Part shown: one piece after another, positions 44,901-57,115 of the stretch
How positions within the stretch are numbered: the first letter of the stretch is position 1
Layout of the letters: each line of letters begins with the position of its first letter
Assembly (NCBI GenBank): GCA_950097015.1
Contig: CATNEN010000007.1
Span: forward strand, 4,216,001-4,280,000
Direction: 5' to 3'
From: Macrostomum hystrix
Taxonomy: Eukaryota > Platyhelminthes > Macrostomidae
Length of the DNA stretch: 64,000 nucleotides
Translations under genes and position numbers: made by a program
The notes under the pieces: generated by a model
The model's input: the letters and a program-made list of their open reading frames with translations, nothing else
Databases searched by the model: none
Told to the model about the DNA's origin: nothing

Positions 44901-46495
44901 ATTAGAAAACAGTGGAGTAGGGGGCAGATGGATTAGAAAACAGTGGAGTAGGGGGCGAATGGATTAGAAAACAGTGGAGTAGGGGGCGGATGATTAGAAA
45001 ACAGTGGAGTAGGGGGCGGATGGATTAGAAATCAGTGGAGTAGGGGGCGGATGGATTAGAAAACAGTGGATTAGGGGGCAGATGGATTAGAAAACAGTGG
45101 AGTAAGTGGCGGATGGATTAGAAAACAGTGGAGTAGGGGGCGAATGGATTAGAAAACAGTGGAGTAAGTGGCGGATGGATTAGAAAACAGTGGAGTAAGT
45201 GGCGGATGGATTAGAAAACAGTGGAGTAAGGGGCAGATGGATTAGAAAACAGTGGAGTAGGGGGCGGATGGATTAGAAAACAGTGGAGTAGGGGGCGGAT
45301 GGATTAGAAATCAGTGGAGTAGGGGGCGAATGGATTAGAAAACAGTGGATTAGGGGGCAGATGGATTAGGAAACAGTGGAGTAGGGGGCGGATGGATTAG
45401 AAAACAGTGGAGTAAGTGGCGGATGGATTAGAAAACAGTGGAGTAGGGGGCAGATGGATTAGAAAACAGTGGAGTAGGGGGCGAATGGATTAGAAAACAG
45501 TGGAGTAAGTGGCGGATGGATTAGAAAACAGTGGAGTAGGGGGCGAATGGATTAGAAAACAGTGGAGTAAGGGGCAGATGGATTAGAAATAAGTGGAGTA
45601 GGGGGCAGATGGATTAGAAAACAGTGGAGTAGGGGGCAGATGGATTAGAAATCAGTGGAGTAGGGGGCAGATGGATTATAAAACAGTGGAGTAGGGGCGG
45701 ATGGATTAGAAAACAGTGGAGTAGGGGGAAGATGGATTAGAAAACAGTGGATTAGGGGGCAGATGGATTAGAAAACAGTGGAGTAGGGGGCGAATGGATT
45801 AGAAAACAGTGGAGTAAGGGGCAGATGGATTAGAAATCAGTGGAGTAGGGGGCAGATGGATTAGAAAACAGTGGAGTAGGGGGCAGATGGATTAGAAAAC
45901 AGTGGAGTAGGGGGCAGATGGATTAGAAAACAGTGGAGTAGGGGGCAGATGGATTAGAAAACAGTGGAGTAGGGGGCGGATGGATTAGAAAACAGTGGAG
46001 TAGGGGGCGAATGGATTAGAAAACAGTGGAGTAGGGGGCGGATGGATTAGAAAACAGTGGAGTAGGGGGCGGATGGATTAGAAATCAGTGGAGTAGGGGG
46101 CGGATGGATTAGAAAACAGTGGATTAGGGGGCAGATGGATTAAAAATCAGTGTAGTAGGGAGGCGGATGGAATGCGAGCCGAAAGAGCTGTACATGTGTT
46201 GGCTGGAATCGGTGAATAATTATTAAATAAATAAGTGTCGCGCAGTTCAAACCTCAAGCACCGGCAGTTTTCTGTTGCGGGCCTCTGCGGGCCAGCAATC
46301 TGGCAGTTCTGTCAGCCGATTGTGCGACAGGTCAAGTCGGGTCAGGCAGATCAGCCGCGGCAGCGGAGGCAGTCGAGTCAGACGCAGGCCTCGCATGCTC
46401 AAGCAGGTTGAGTCGGCTTGATTAACCGAGGCCCGGCTGCCCTTACGTCTGCTTTTAGTAGCAGAGGCAGTGCAGCCTATGGACACTGTTGTCAT
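38989..46495 (-). CDS. PIDD1: PIDD1-like protein: LRR-ZU5-ZU5-UPA-death domain
   Basis: PIDD1 is a scaffold that activates caspase-2 (PIDDosome) or NF-kB signalling. Exons are 46495-46253, 42761-41620, 41126-40726 and 40271-38989; phases 0, 2 and 1 match, giving 1022 aa (human about 910). Leucine-rich repeats (LTRLDLSHNRLTELP, LRVLDLSHNRLRKFP) span about 35-125. A low-complexity Ala/Ser/Thr stretch comes from a coding repeat. A first ZU5 ends at about 460; the second ZU5 has RLIFPPGSV and FCRPVTLCLPLPG. A UPA-like domain and an Arg/Cys-rich, acidic and Ser/Thr-rich insert follow, then a death domain in the last about 92 residues. The HF-S autoprocessing motifs are not seen. Further 5' exons are possible, but an acceptor-like AG lies 2 nt before the ATG. 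UNC5- or ankyrin-type relatives are less likely because LRRs precede two ZU5 domains. Confidence 0.78.
41127..41619. repeat. Minisatellite, 26-bp unit, PIDD1-like intron 2
   Basis: The array (about 41215-41520) has about 11 copies of GATTATGGTTGGGAAGATTC then CATGGG. On the gene's sense (minus) strand the main unit has no AG. The rest of the intron is short and unique, with a strong acceptor CCCTCTTCGCTCAG at 41140-41127. Confidence 0.88.
42105..42320. repeat. Coding minisatellite, 21-bp unit, in PIDD1-like exon 2
   Basis: About ten copies of GATGCTGTAGCGGAGGCTTT plus A stay in frame with the minus-strand exon. They encode a seven-residue Ala/Ser/Thr repeat (such as KASATAF or STAAGTV) between the LRRs and the first ZU5. 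The period, a multiple of three, is what selection on an exon would require. Confidence 0.88.
42770..46165. repeat. Giant minisatellite, 31-bp unit, PIDD1-like intron 1
   Basis: About 109 copies of a unit with CAGTGGAGTAGGGGGCGGAT then GGATTAGAAAA fill nearly the whole 3.5-kb intron. The first unit lies 9 nt from the exon 2 acceptor. On the sense (minus) strand the main unit has no AG, is pyrimidine-rich and contains TTTTCTAATCC, like a branch point. Common variants are GGGGGC, AAGTGGC and GATTAG. Confidence 0.97.
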
Positions 46496-48040
46496 GACTG
46501 CAGTGACCCGGATGAGACAATAATTTGATGAGGCACAAAAGTCTATTTGCTAAATGACTAATCCATCTAAGTCCATAAGAATTTAGAACACCTACAAAAC
46601 ACGGTGATTGGATGAAAATATTACATTTGCTGAATAACCGCAAAGTGAAGGAGATTCACAGCAATCAGGGTGAATAACATTTTGCATCAATTATTATGCC
46701 AAGCAATCTAGTCAATTCACAATTCACAGTGCTCCTGCAGACACTGGTCTAAATGAATAATTTGAATGCTTTTAGGCTACAGTCTTTAGGCTGTGGAAGA
46801 CTGTAGACATGCACACTTCCAATGCCTTATGCTAAATTTTAAGTTCATGGCTCGAAGAGCGTACATATTTTAAGTGGAAACATTCAATTCAATGTTAACA
46901 TAAATGGGATGTCAACTCTAGAATGGAGCCCGACGTTAATCCTCAAACCAAACCGACTGAAGTTTAATAGATGGTCAATCCAGTCAACTAGAAACACCTA
47001 GACATTGCTGAGACGAGACACCAAGCTTCAAACACCAGTGACCTCATTCCTCAAGGTCAGGAGTAGTATCGACTCTTGGAAAATCGATTGCCACAATAAT
47101 CACACCAAGGAAATCACTTCAGGGCTGGTCATTACATAGCAAGTGTCCAGAGCACTGTTTAAGCCTAGATGATGACCTGAGGCTCACAACCGACTGCAAT
47201 CCCTCTGTGAGGGAGCCAAAGAATCTTGTGCTCATTGCTCTCAAAAGTGATTATGACAAAAAATACTTTTTTTTTTGCTCGATCATTGTTACCTTTTTTA
47301 ATAACATAATAACTTTCCAATACAATAACACTAGTGAAATGTAAAACACAAATATACAGAATTTTTTAATACAAGTAAAGCAAAAGCAATGAGACTAGAA
47401 TAGTCTAGGCAAGCTAGAACAATAGTGAAAACAAAGCATTCTGAAATACTTAAGAAATAAGATTTTATTACTTTTTATTAAAACTGGTTGGAACATGATA
47501 TAATGACTGGGTGAGATGTATCAGCGACATTACCTTTGCAATGCTAAAACCCAATGCATATATATACCAGTTGTGTAACCTTGTCAGTTGATTTAGGATA
47601 CCTAGTTATAAACTATTTGTGTCTAGTAGGAGCATTGATAAATTTATTGTTTTTTGCTGCATGATCCAAACTATATCATATTAAATTAAATGTGGACACT
47701 TGTACAAGGCTTAATTAATTAATGTATCATATACCTAGCTGATAGCTACAAAGTTGTTTAATACTTTTTAAAACTAATGTGAACATGTAATGTATGATTA
47801 TTATTAAATTATTTTTTATAGCTCAATTTAAAGCTTTAGAAAGTTTTGTTTCCTTTTTAGTTTGTTTAGGCCTAATGTTATTACATGGAGGAGTCTATTA
47901 TTTTTTTAATTCAGGTTTTTGTAGTCATTGTGATGTAGGGTTACATTTTCTTAGAAAATGCTTTAAATTTTGTTTTAATATACCGAATTTGTTTTAATTC
48001 ACCAAATTTTGTTTTAATAATGAAGTGAAGAGGAGAGAAA

Positions 48041-48140
48041 ACTAGTATAAATACACAAGCAAAAGAGGAAAGAAAGTAACCTCGTGCCTGACGAAGTTCG
48101 GAATAAAGAAAGCTTGAATTTTGAAGTGTTTGTGTTAAAG
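48041..48140 (+). other. Possible LTR-like promoter/poly(A) patch
   Basis: TATAAATA at 48046-48053 is followed 49 bp later by AATAAA (48102-48107) and then by a GT-rich stretch (GTGTTTGTGTT near 48125). This close order of TATA box, poly(A) signal and GT-rich element is typical of retroelement LTRs. No flanking duplication or second LTR was found. Confidence 0.3.
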
Positions 48141-48261
48141 TTATTTAGAAAGAGACTGCGAAAGAGAAGTAAATAGACTGAAGAGAAAGCTGTAAATCTA
48201 GATCCACTGGTAAAGCCCAGAAGACGGACTGAAGATTGAATTGAAGGTTAACTGAATAATA

Positions 48262-48350
48262 ATTAAAGTGTGATAAAGACTGATAAAGACAGATAAAGAC
48301 TGATAAATATGGATAAGGACTGATAAAAGCTGATAAAGATGGATAAACAT
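48262..48350. repeat. Short ~12-bp repeat
   Basis: Seven or so imperfect copies of GACTGATAAAGA and GATGGATAAAGA. It is a young or decaying simple array. Confidence 0.75.
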
Positions 48351-49478
48351 TGATACAAAGTACTCATAAAAATAAATACAGTAAAGTCATAAGTAGAAAG
48401 GAATATAGAAGATAGATACCGGCCATATTGAAAGTATAACACTACCATATTTGAATACATAAATGCTACCAATTGAATTTGAAATAAGAAAGTGCATAAA
48501 GCGAATAAAGTAAAGACATTTATAAGATTAACATAAAGACAGTATTTGAATAAAGTATATAAGGAAAGAGGCCTAGAACAACTTTGGTAACAGCAGTAGG
48601 ATCGTTAATTTCCACCTACAACAACTTTAGTGACATTCAGTGGAATCTAAAATATTAGGCCTATAAAATAGCCCTACAACAATTGTTTCACTGTTTAAAA
48701 AATCTTATTTAATAAAATTTTACTGCATGATACTAGCTATACCAAATTTTAAATCATATTTATAGATTCAACCTAGACAGAAAATGAACCAAAGCATTGA
48801 CATAGTGAATTATATAAATTAATACACACACAACACATTTATTTTGACATTTCCTTAATGTATAATATCTAGAATATATCTTAGATAGACATTGATTCTT
48901 CTTACTATATGCTAGAGCTATAGATTATTCAATTTTCATTATGTTATAACTGTTTTATTAGGATTTGCTTAATTGATCAGTTTACAATTTGCTCAAAAAT
49001 GTTTGCTTAATGGACAGTGCATAGTAACAATGACTGACTTGAAGCTGGCAAGTTGCTAGGGGGCGGCGGGCCTAATGCTATAAATCTTTAGATCAAGTTT
49101 ATGTTAGTAGTCCAATTTTTCTTGTAATTTCAGGCCTAGTTCATTTAAAATGCTTCTAGTAGGGCCTATTGCCTTGCCACTCTTAAGGAACAAAGAAACT
49201 ATAGGCCTAGTCTGTCTATAGTCATAGAACCTTGATTTGCCTCAGCTCATATCTTCAAGACCTAAGCCCTAATACTCTATCTGGAAGTAGGCCTACTTGC
49301 TGAGGATTGCATACTCTGCACTGCAGTTTGATGAACCAATGCTGCAAAGGTTGCAAGTAGGCCTATGTACATGACATTTAAGGCACTACAACTTAGGCCT
49401 ACAAGAACTAGGGGGCCTATGCAACCTAAAAGAATAGGTGAATAGCTAGAGCTAGGGGATGGATCGCTTATAGAGTTA

Positions 49479-49680
49479 GGGTAATGTATCATCAACCGAA
49501 CAGTGTATCTTCAAAACCGAACAAGAATTTTGACTCCTTCCTTGGTCTCATGCAAGACAGAAACAAGCTAGGCCCTATTGTGTTTCACAGAACAACTAAT
49601 TTGAAAGTTGAAGAAATTATCTACAAGCTGAGGCATGATGTGCAATGAAGCATTAAGAGGAAAAAAAGATATTGATTTTT
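49479..49680 (+). mobile_element. TA-flanked MITE, second copy, truncated
   Basis: It starts with GGGTAATGTATCAT after a TA, and for about 200 bp is almost identical to the left part of the element at 20966-21606, with small insertions. After about 49680 the similarity stops and no right inverted end is found nearby. Confidence 0.88.
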
Positions 49681-51789
49681 GTAGGCTTATTGGCTCGGCC
49701 TTAGCGATGACTGACAAACTTTTTTAGATGATGGCTTTTGAATATATTCGGTTTTTGGTTTAGCTTAAAATGTATATCCAGTAACAGTAATCAGTATACT
49801 TTGACTATTATTAGTTTTTACAAATGCACCTAGAGAAAATAAATTTAAATGTTTTCTAATGTAGCACTAGCTACTAATTTAATACACTATTACACTATAG
49901 TATCATAATTAAAAGATAATGTCATTACGCCTACAGTTCTTTGTACATAAAGTATAGTTTCACGTGGCAACAACGTCGTCCTCAGGACGCATTGAACTCG
50001 CCATAAAGTACGGAAAACGAGAGTTCAAAGTTTGACAAATGACACAAACTATAACATTTAAGATTGTTTTCATATAAATTCTGAAAATTTAAAACATTTG
50101 GTTTCTTGATAACTTAACCTGGCGTTTTCAAGTTACCAGATCAGCTACTTAAACTGAGGCTGTGGCAGGACTACAAAATGAAACTTTTTATCGCAAACGT
50201 CCAGCTTTGCAGCTTAGCGGATAAATGTTCAGGCTTTGGAGTTTTGATCTTATAGGGTAATTTTAAGTAAAGTGATCAGAGTGAGACAACTGTCTGGCCA
50301 TACAAGAGGCTTCTGACTCGCGTTGCGAATCCCCAATGATAAGCAGCAGAGTTACGAGCTTCTCTCCATGCATGCCTGGACAATCCCTCATTCCCACTTC
50401 ATTTTTTTACAATAGCGACAGTTGAAATTATAGTTTACTTTTTTATTCTGTGTATATCAGTGTATTATTGTCACGACCTGCAATTGTTTTGTTGTCAAGA
50501 AAAATAGTACTTAATAATTTTTTTTATTTCCCATCTGTGCTACTTAACATTTTCTTTAAGTAGTGCATAACCGAGAAATAAAAACAACTACGAGCGAATT
50601 GTAAATTTAGCAAAAGCAGAATTTCGTTTAAAAGTTGTCTTGACCGTATCTGTCTAGATTCGAAGAACAATGGCGACAGAACTGAAAGAGATGGACATAA
50701 ATGGATAGAAATAGTTAATGCCGCGATGAGGTTACAGAGTTGGTGCCCGGGTCAGGAAGTAAATTATCCTCTCACTGTCAGGCTTTTCCCGTTCCAGGCT
50801 TTAGGTGATGCTAGTAAAAGCAACTTTATTCTCCCGTTAAAACCCTGATAATGCATGGTTACAGTAAGTTTTGATGCCACCCATCCACCCCACAGAGCAA
50901 CATCCTGGGTCTGTTCATTGTTGCGTGGTAATTGCATATGTCACCTTGGGTTTGTTTGACCCAAGCATTCGTGCCAGCTTTTACATAAGGTTTTAAAGCA
51001 AAAAATGAATGCCTCCATTGTTGCTTCTTGGAGAGTTATAAAATTTAGAATCTGAAAAGAAAACTCCCGGTAAAATTTACCCCATTGTAGGACCGAACTT
51101 TGTTGGTACAAAAATGCGTTTATAGTGAGCTGTACTTTGGCCAACCTTAAAGCCATCGACAATAATGATTAAGTTTACGTTTTCTTAGCACGGCTTTCTC
51201 TTTTGTGCTTCCAATCTTCTTCTTTCGGTAGTTAATGCGCAAGAATCTGGCCTAGTTTATTTATCATTACAGCCTGAGGGGCCAAGGGTCTGTCGTCGAG
51301 CTGCCGCGGCCTTGCAAACTCCAGTTCGAGGCTGCAAGCATGATTGATGACGCCCTCCTGACACTGAAAGCCTACGACTGCTGCCTCTGCTGCTGCTGCT
51401 GCTGCTGTGTTCTCTGGCACAACCGAGTTGAAGAGACTAAATTAAGGGCCTGGGCTGTAAAGTCTGGCAGGGGTGGCAAGTTTAATTGGATGCCGCGTAG
51501 ACCTTACACACACACGGGTGTCACATCCTCTCGTGACCATATAGCCCTGTTAAAATCTTTCCTTTTCTGTGCTTCACTGGCGTTCGGTGTCGCAGCTGCG
51601 CCGCATCCTCTCTTCTGTGTCCCCTGGTAGATTAGAAGCTGCACTGGAACTGCTGGTCCACCTGTGGTTTGCAGAATTTCAAAAATGGCTCATGTATTTT
51701 GAGCTTTACAGATATAAATAATTACTTTCTTCGTTTCTCTGGTTCGTATTGGTAGGAAACCTGCTTACCCCGGATTCCGAAAGTCCTGG

Positions 51790-52835
51790 ATTCGACTCGA
51801 CCCCCTAGATTCTACCCGACCCCCTAGATTCTACCCTCTCTCCTAGATTCTACCCTCTCTCCTAGATTCTGCCCTCTCCCCTAGATTCTACCCTCTCTCC
51901 TGGATTCTACCCTCTCTCCTAGATTCTACCCTCTCTTCTAGATTCTACCCTCTCTTCTAGATTCTACCCTCTCCCCTAGATTCTACCCTCTCCTGGATTC
52001 TACTCTCTCTCCTAGATTCTACTATCTCTCCTAGATTCTACCCTCTCTCCTAGATTCTACTATCTCTCCTAGATTCTGCCCTCCCCTAGATTCTACCCTC
52101 TCTCCTAGATTCTACCCTCTCTCCTAGATTCTACCCTCTCTCCTAGATTCTACCCTCTCTCCTAGATTCTACCCTCTCTCCTAGATTCTACCCTCTCTCC
52201 TAGATTCTACCCTCTCTCCTAGATTCTACCCTCTCCTGGATTCTACTCTCTCTCCTAGATTCTACCCTCTCTCCTAGATTCTACCCTCTCTCCTAGATTC
52301 TACCCTCTCTCCTAGATTCTACTCTCTCTCCTAGATTCTACTCTCTCTCCTAGATTCTACTATCTCTCCTAGATTCTACTATCTCTCCTAGATTCTACTC
52401 TCTCTCCTAGATTCTACTATCTCTCCTAGATTCTACCCTCTCCCCTAGATTCTACTATCTCTCCTAGATTCTACTATCTCTCCTAGATTCTACTATCTCT
52501 CCTAGATTCTACTATCTCTCTTAGATTCTACTATCTCTCCTAGATTCTACTATCTCTCCTAGATTCTACTATCTCTCCTAGATTCTACTATCTCTCCTAG
52601 ATTCTACTATCTCTCCTAGATTCTACTATCTCTCCTAGATTCTCCTATCTCTCCTAGATTCTACTATCTCTCCTAGATTCTACTATCTCTCCTAGATTCT
52701 ACTATCTCTCCTAGATTCTACTATCTCTCCTAGATTCTACTATCTCTCCTAGATTCTACTATCTCTCCTAGATTCTACTATCTCTCCTAGATTCTACTAT
52801 CTCTCCTAGATTCTACTATCTCTCCTAGAGTCTTC
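51790..52835. repeat. Minisatellite, 19-bp unit
   Basis: About 54 copies of CTAGATTCTACCCTCTCTC, shifting to CTAGATTCTACTATCTCTC in the right half. The two variants form blocks, so expansion occurred from at least two founder units. Confidence 0.95.
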
Positions 52836-53179
52836 TAATACAAGAAAGCACAGCCGATCGTTATAAACATGTTGAATGGAATAGAAAGACAAATGTCATA
52901 TTTTAAATATTTTAACACCTACCTCACAATGCTTATTTTGTTTTCATGCACATGTAGATACAATCTCAAGCTATCTATTACTACTTCCTAACTTAAAACT
53001 GTGCCTGCCTCAATTCAACAAGAAAAGGCTTAAATGATGAATTACTAGTGGAATCCCCGTTTATGTTTGAACAATCTGTCACGCTTCAGCTGTAACTAAA
53101 GACGCTGTAAATGTTCGACAGGACACCCTCCTGCAAGAGATAATTAAGTCTAGGTATTCTAGAGAGGATATAGTTTCCA

Positions 53180-54450
53180 ATATGACTGACTAGATAGATC
53201 CCAATCTGACTAGATAGATCCCAATGTGACTGGGAGATCCCAACGTGACTGGGTAGATCCCAATGTGACTGGATAGATCCTAATTTGACTATCTATCTAG
53301 TGTGACTAGATAGATCCCAATATGACTAGGTAGTTCCCAACGTGACTGGGTAGATCCCAATGTGACTGGATAGATCCCAATGTGACTGGGTAGATCCCAA
53401 TGTGACTGGATAGATCCCAATGTGACTGGATAGATCCCAATGTGACTGGATAGATCCCAATGTGACTGGATAGATCCTAATTTGACTATCTATCTAGTGT
53501 GACTAGATAGATCCCAATATGACTAGGTAGTTCCCAACGTGACTGGGTAGATCCCATTGTGACTGGATAGATCCTAATTTGACTATCTATCTAGTATGAC
53601 TAGATAGATCCCAATATGACTAGGTAGTTCCCAACGTGACTGGGTAGATCCCAATGTGACTGGATAGATCCTAATTGACTATCTATCTAGTGTGACTAGA
53701 TAGATCCCAATGTGACTAGATAGATCCCAATGTGACTGGGTAGATCCCAATGTGACTGGATAGATCCTAATTTGACTATCTATCTAGTGTGACTAGATAG
53801 ATCCCAATATGACTAGGTAGTTCCCAATGTGACTGGGTAGATCTCAATGTGACTGGGAGATCCCAACGTGACTGGGTAGATCCCAATGTGACTGGATAGA
53901 TCCCAACGTGACTGGGTAGATCCCAATGTGACTGGATAGATCCCAATGTGACTAGGTAGTTCCCAATGTGACTAGATAGATCCCAATATGACTAGATAGT
54001 TCCCAATGTGACTGGGAGATCCCAACATGACTGGATAGTTTCCGATGTGACTGGGAGATCCCAGTGTGACTGGATAGATCCCAGTGTGACTGGGTAGATC
54101 CCAGTGTGACTGGGAGATCCCAACGTGACTGGGTAGATCCAAATGTGACTGGGTAGATCCCAACGTGACTGAGTAGATCCCAATATGACTGGGTAGATCC
54201 CAACGTGACTGAGTAGATCCCAATATGACTGGGTAGATCCCAATGTGACTGAGTAGATCCCAATGTGACTGGGTAGATCCCAATTTGACTGAGTAGATCC
54301 CAATGTGACTGGGTAGATCCCAACGTGACTGGGTAGATCCCAATGTGACTGGGTAGATCCCAATGTGACTGGGTAGATCCCAATGTGACTGGGTAGATCC
54401 CAATGTGACTGGGTAGATCCCAATATGACTGGGAGATCCCAACGTGACTG
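53180..54450. repeat. Minisatellite, 20-bp unit with higher-order blocks
   Basis: About 62 copies of GGGTAGATCCCAATGTGACT. In the left half a longer block with GACTATCTATCTAGTGTGAC recurs several times (near 53288, 53487, 53581, 53670, 53776). The right half is uniform. The 20-bp period gives the same peptide repeat in three frames. Confidence 0.95.
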
Positions 54451-55600
54451 CTTGTATGGAGCCCCATATTATTTATGGCTTCGGAAGAGAGCGCAGAAAA
54501 TTCAAGCTTTCTTAGATTTTCGATCGAACACGTCAGATCCCCAAGTCAACCACGAAGCATGCAGCCCGCCGTTGTCACCCGCAGTTGCCAACGCGCAGTT
54601 CCTCCCGGCCTGACAGCCGCTCTGCCTGCTCGGCCGCAGCCAAATCCGCAGACGGGAACTCAGGGTTTCGAGTGAGCAGGGCTGGCAGAGAGTAGTAAAT
54701 AGAATTTGTCCGGTCCCCGAGGATCAGAGGTTGGTCGTGCGCTTCCCCGGAGGCTACCGCCCCTTCCACTCCGCCCATTTTAGTGTCTTCTCGACTCGCT
54801 CTCTCTGGCAGGCCTCGTCTTGCTCTGCCTCCTTCTCTCTCTACCACTCTCCCCCCATATACTCGCGCTCAAGGAGTTTGAGCAGCCCATGGTTAGAGGC
54901 GGGATGGTCTCAGGAGGCTTGGCCGGGGGTGGGGGCTGGGCGGGGCTCGCCACTTGTTTGTGGTAATCAAATCATGGGAAGGATAGTGTACGATAAAGTA
55001 ATTAGGGGTTCCAAGGGCCGGGGACGGCAGCATGTCTGAGCTAATCAGACTGAGAGGGGAGGCTGGCAGGGGCGGGGATCAGAAGCCGTGGCCCTTAGCC
55101 CTCCCATCGCCGGGGCAAGGTCCTAAGAGTCGTTGTGCGAAATTTTCCAAGCCTCGCCTGTCTGCCACGGCTGTCTCTGTCTCTCGGTCTGTCTCTGGTT
55201 TGCCGGCCCTCCACCGCCTGCATGCGTTTCAGGTCTGCAGGCAATTTGCATGTAAATCAGCTTGCCTAAGCCGGGGCTCCGCAAGCCCTGTGGAAGTGGC
55301 AGGGTGGCGGCAGCCGGTTAAAGCAGCTCATTACCTGCCACAGCTCAGCACTGGCCGTGCCTTAATCCCCGGAAAATCATTGGGTTCAGTGGCGTACTGA
55401 CCGCGGCCATTCCGCCTAGATTTGCCCAGATTCGGCAAGTGGGGAGAAAACGCTGAGGATTCATCTACCCCTACCACCACCAGCAAGGCTGTGGACAGCA
55501 GTGTTTTGCTTTCTTCCACTTAAGTTTGACTCAACCGAATCTCCCTTGCCTGCGTGTGCTACAACTCACCGGCAATTTTTACTTGATTAAAGTAGGAAAT
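54451..55600. other. GC-richer intergenic stretch, nothing recognised
   Basis: No exon with a recognisable family was found on either strand. Open frames at 54425-55519 are short and unsupported. Confidence 0.45.
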
Positions 55601-55604
55601 ACCA

Positions 55605-57115
55605 ACCCTTCAATAAAATCTCCCATCCCTGCAATCATATCTCCAATCCCTTCCTTCGAATCTCCCATCCCTTCAATCAAATCTTCCATCCCTTCCTTCA
55701 AATCTCTCATCCCTTCCTTCAAATCTCTCATCCCTTCAATCAAATCTCCCATCCCTTCAATCGAATCTCCCATCGCTTCCTTCAAATCTCCCATCCCTTC
55801 CTTCAAATCTCTCATCCCTTCAATCAAATCTTCCATCCCTTCAATCAAATCTTCTATCCCTTCCTTCAAATCTCCCATCCCTTCAATCAAATCTCCCATC
55901 CCTTCAATCAAATCTCCCATCCTTTCTATGAGGTCTTCCATCCCTTCAATCAAATCTCCCATCCTTTCTATGAGGTCTTCCATCCTTTCAATCAAATCTC
56001 CCATCCCTTCCTTCAAATCTCCCATCCCTTCCTTCAAATCTCCCATCCCTTCAATCAAATCTTCTATCCCTTCCTTCAAATCTCCCATCCCTTCAATCAA
56101 ATCTCCCATCCCTTCGATCAAATCTCCCATCCTTTCTATAAGGTCTTCCATCCCTTCAATCAAATCTCCCATCCTTTCTTTGAGGTCTTCCATCCCTACA
56201 TAATATTTAAAATCCCTTCAAATCTCCAAGAAAAGAAAATATGAAGCAAATAAAAATTTTCAAATTTTCCCTTCAATCGAATCTCCCATCCCTTCAATCA
56301 AATCTCCCATCCCTTCAATCAAATATCCCATCCCTTCAATCGAATCTCCCATCCCTTCAATCAAGTCTTCCATCCATTCCTTCAAATCTCCCATCCCTTC
56401 CTTTAAATCTCCCATCCCTTCAATCAAATCTCCCATCCCTTCAATCATATCTCCCATCCCTTCCTTCAAATCTCCCATCCCTTCAATCATATCTCCCATC
56501 CCTTCAATCAAATCTCCCATCCCTTCCTTCAAATCTCCCATCCCTTCAATCAAATCTCCCATCCCTTCCCTCATATCTCCCATCCCTTCAATCGAATCTC
56601 CCATCCCTTCAATCGATGTCCCATCCCTTCAATCAAATCTCCCATCCCTTCAATCAAATCTTCCATCCCTTCCTTCAAATCTCCCATCCCTTCAATCAAA
56701 TCTCCCATCCCTTCAATCAAATCTCCCATCCCTTCAATCAAATCTCCCATCCCTTCAATCAAATCTCCCATCCTTTCTATGAGGTCTTCCATCCCTTCAA
56801 TCAAATCTCCCATCCTTTCTATGAGGTCTTCCATCCCTTCAATCAAATCTCCCATCCCTTCCTTCAAATCTCCCATCCCTTCCTTCAAATCTCCCATCCC
56901 TTCAATCAAATCTCCCATCCCTTCAATCAAATCTCCCATCCCTTCCTTCAAATCTCCCATCCCTTCCTTCAAATCTCCCATCCCTTCCTTCAAATCTCCC
57001 ATCCCTTCAATCAAATCTCCCATCCTTTCTATGAGGTCTTCCATCCCTACATAATATTTAAAATCCCTTCAAATCTCCGAGAAAAGAAAATATGAAGCAA
57101 ATAAAAATTTAGAGT
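55605..57115. repeat. Duplicated 21-bp minisatellite, two large blocks
   Basis: Units such as CCCATCCCTTCAATCAAATC plus T fill 55605-56200 and 56270-57050. Each block ends in nearly the same unique about 65-bp segment (ACATAATATTTAAAATCCCT...) at 56197 and 57049. A region of about 852 bp has therefore been tandemly duplicated, array and flank together. Frames are open on both strands because of the 21-bp period. Confidence 0.94.

Larger units (their letters stand above)
46500..51780. other. AT-rich gene desert with repeat fragments
   Basis: No coding exon is recognised in about 5.3 kb. It contains an LTR-like patch at 48041-48140, a short repeat at 48262-48350 and a MITE copy at 49479-49680. 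Near 49180-49440 the word AGGCCTA recurs. Open frames are short and AT-driven. The first part should hold the PIDD1-like promoter. Confidence 0.5.

Noticed and set aside
42770-46165. Possible CRISPR-like array because of the regular spacing.
   Set aside because: Units are directly adjacent without unique spacers, and the host sequence is eukaryotic intron.
55526-57095. Repetitive acidic coiled-coil-like frames on the minus strand (GDLIEGM repeats).
   Set aside because: They come from the 21-bp array; the sense strand is open as well and the duplicated flank is non-coding.
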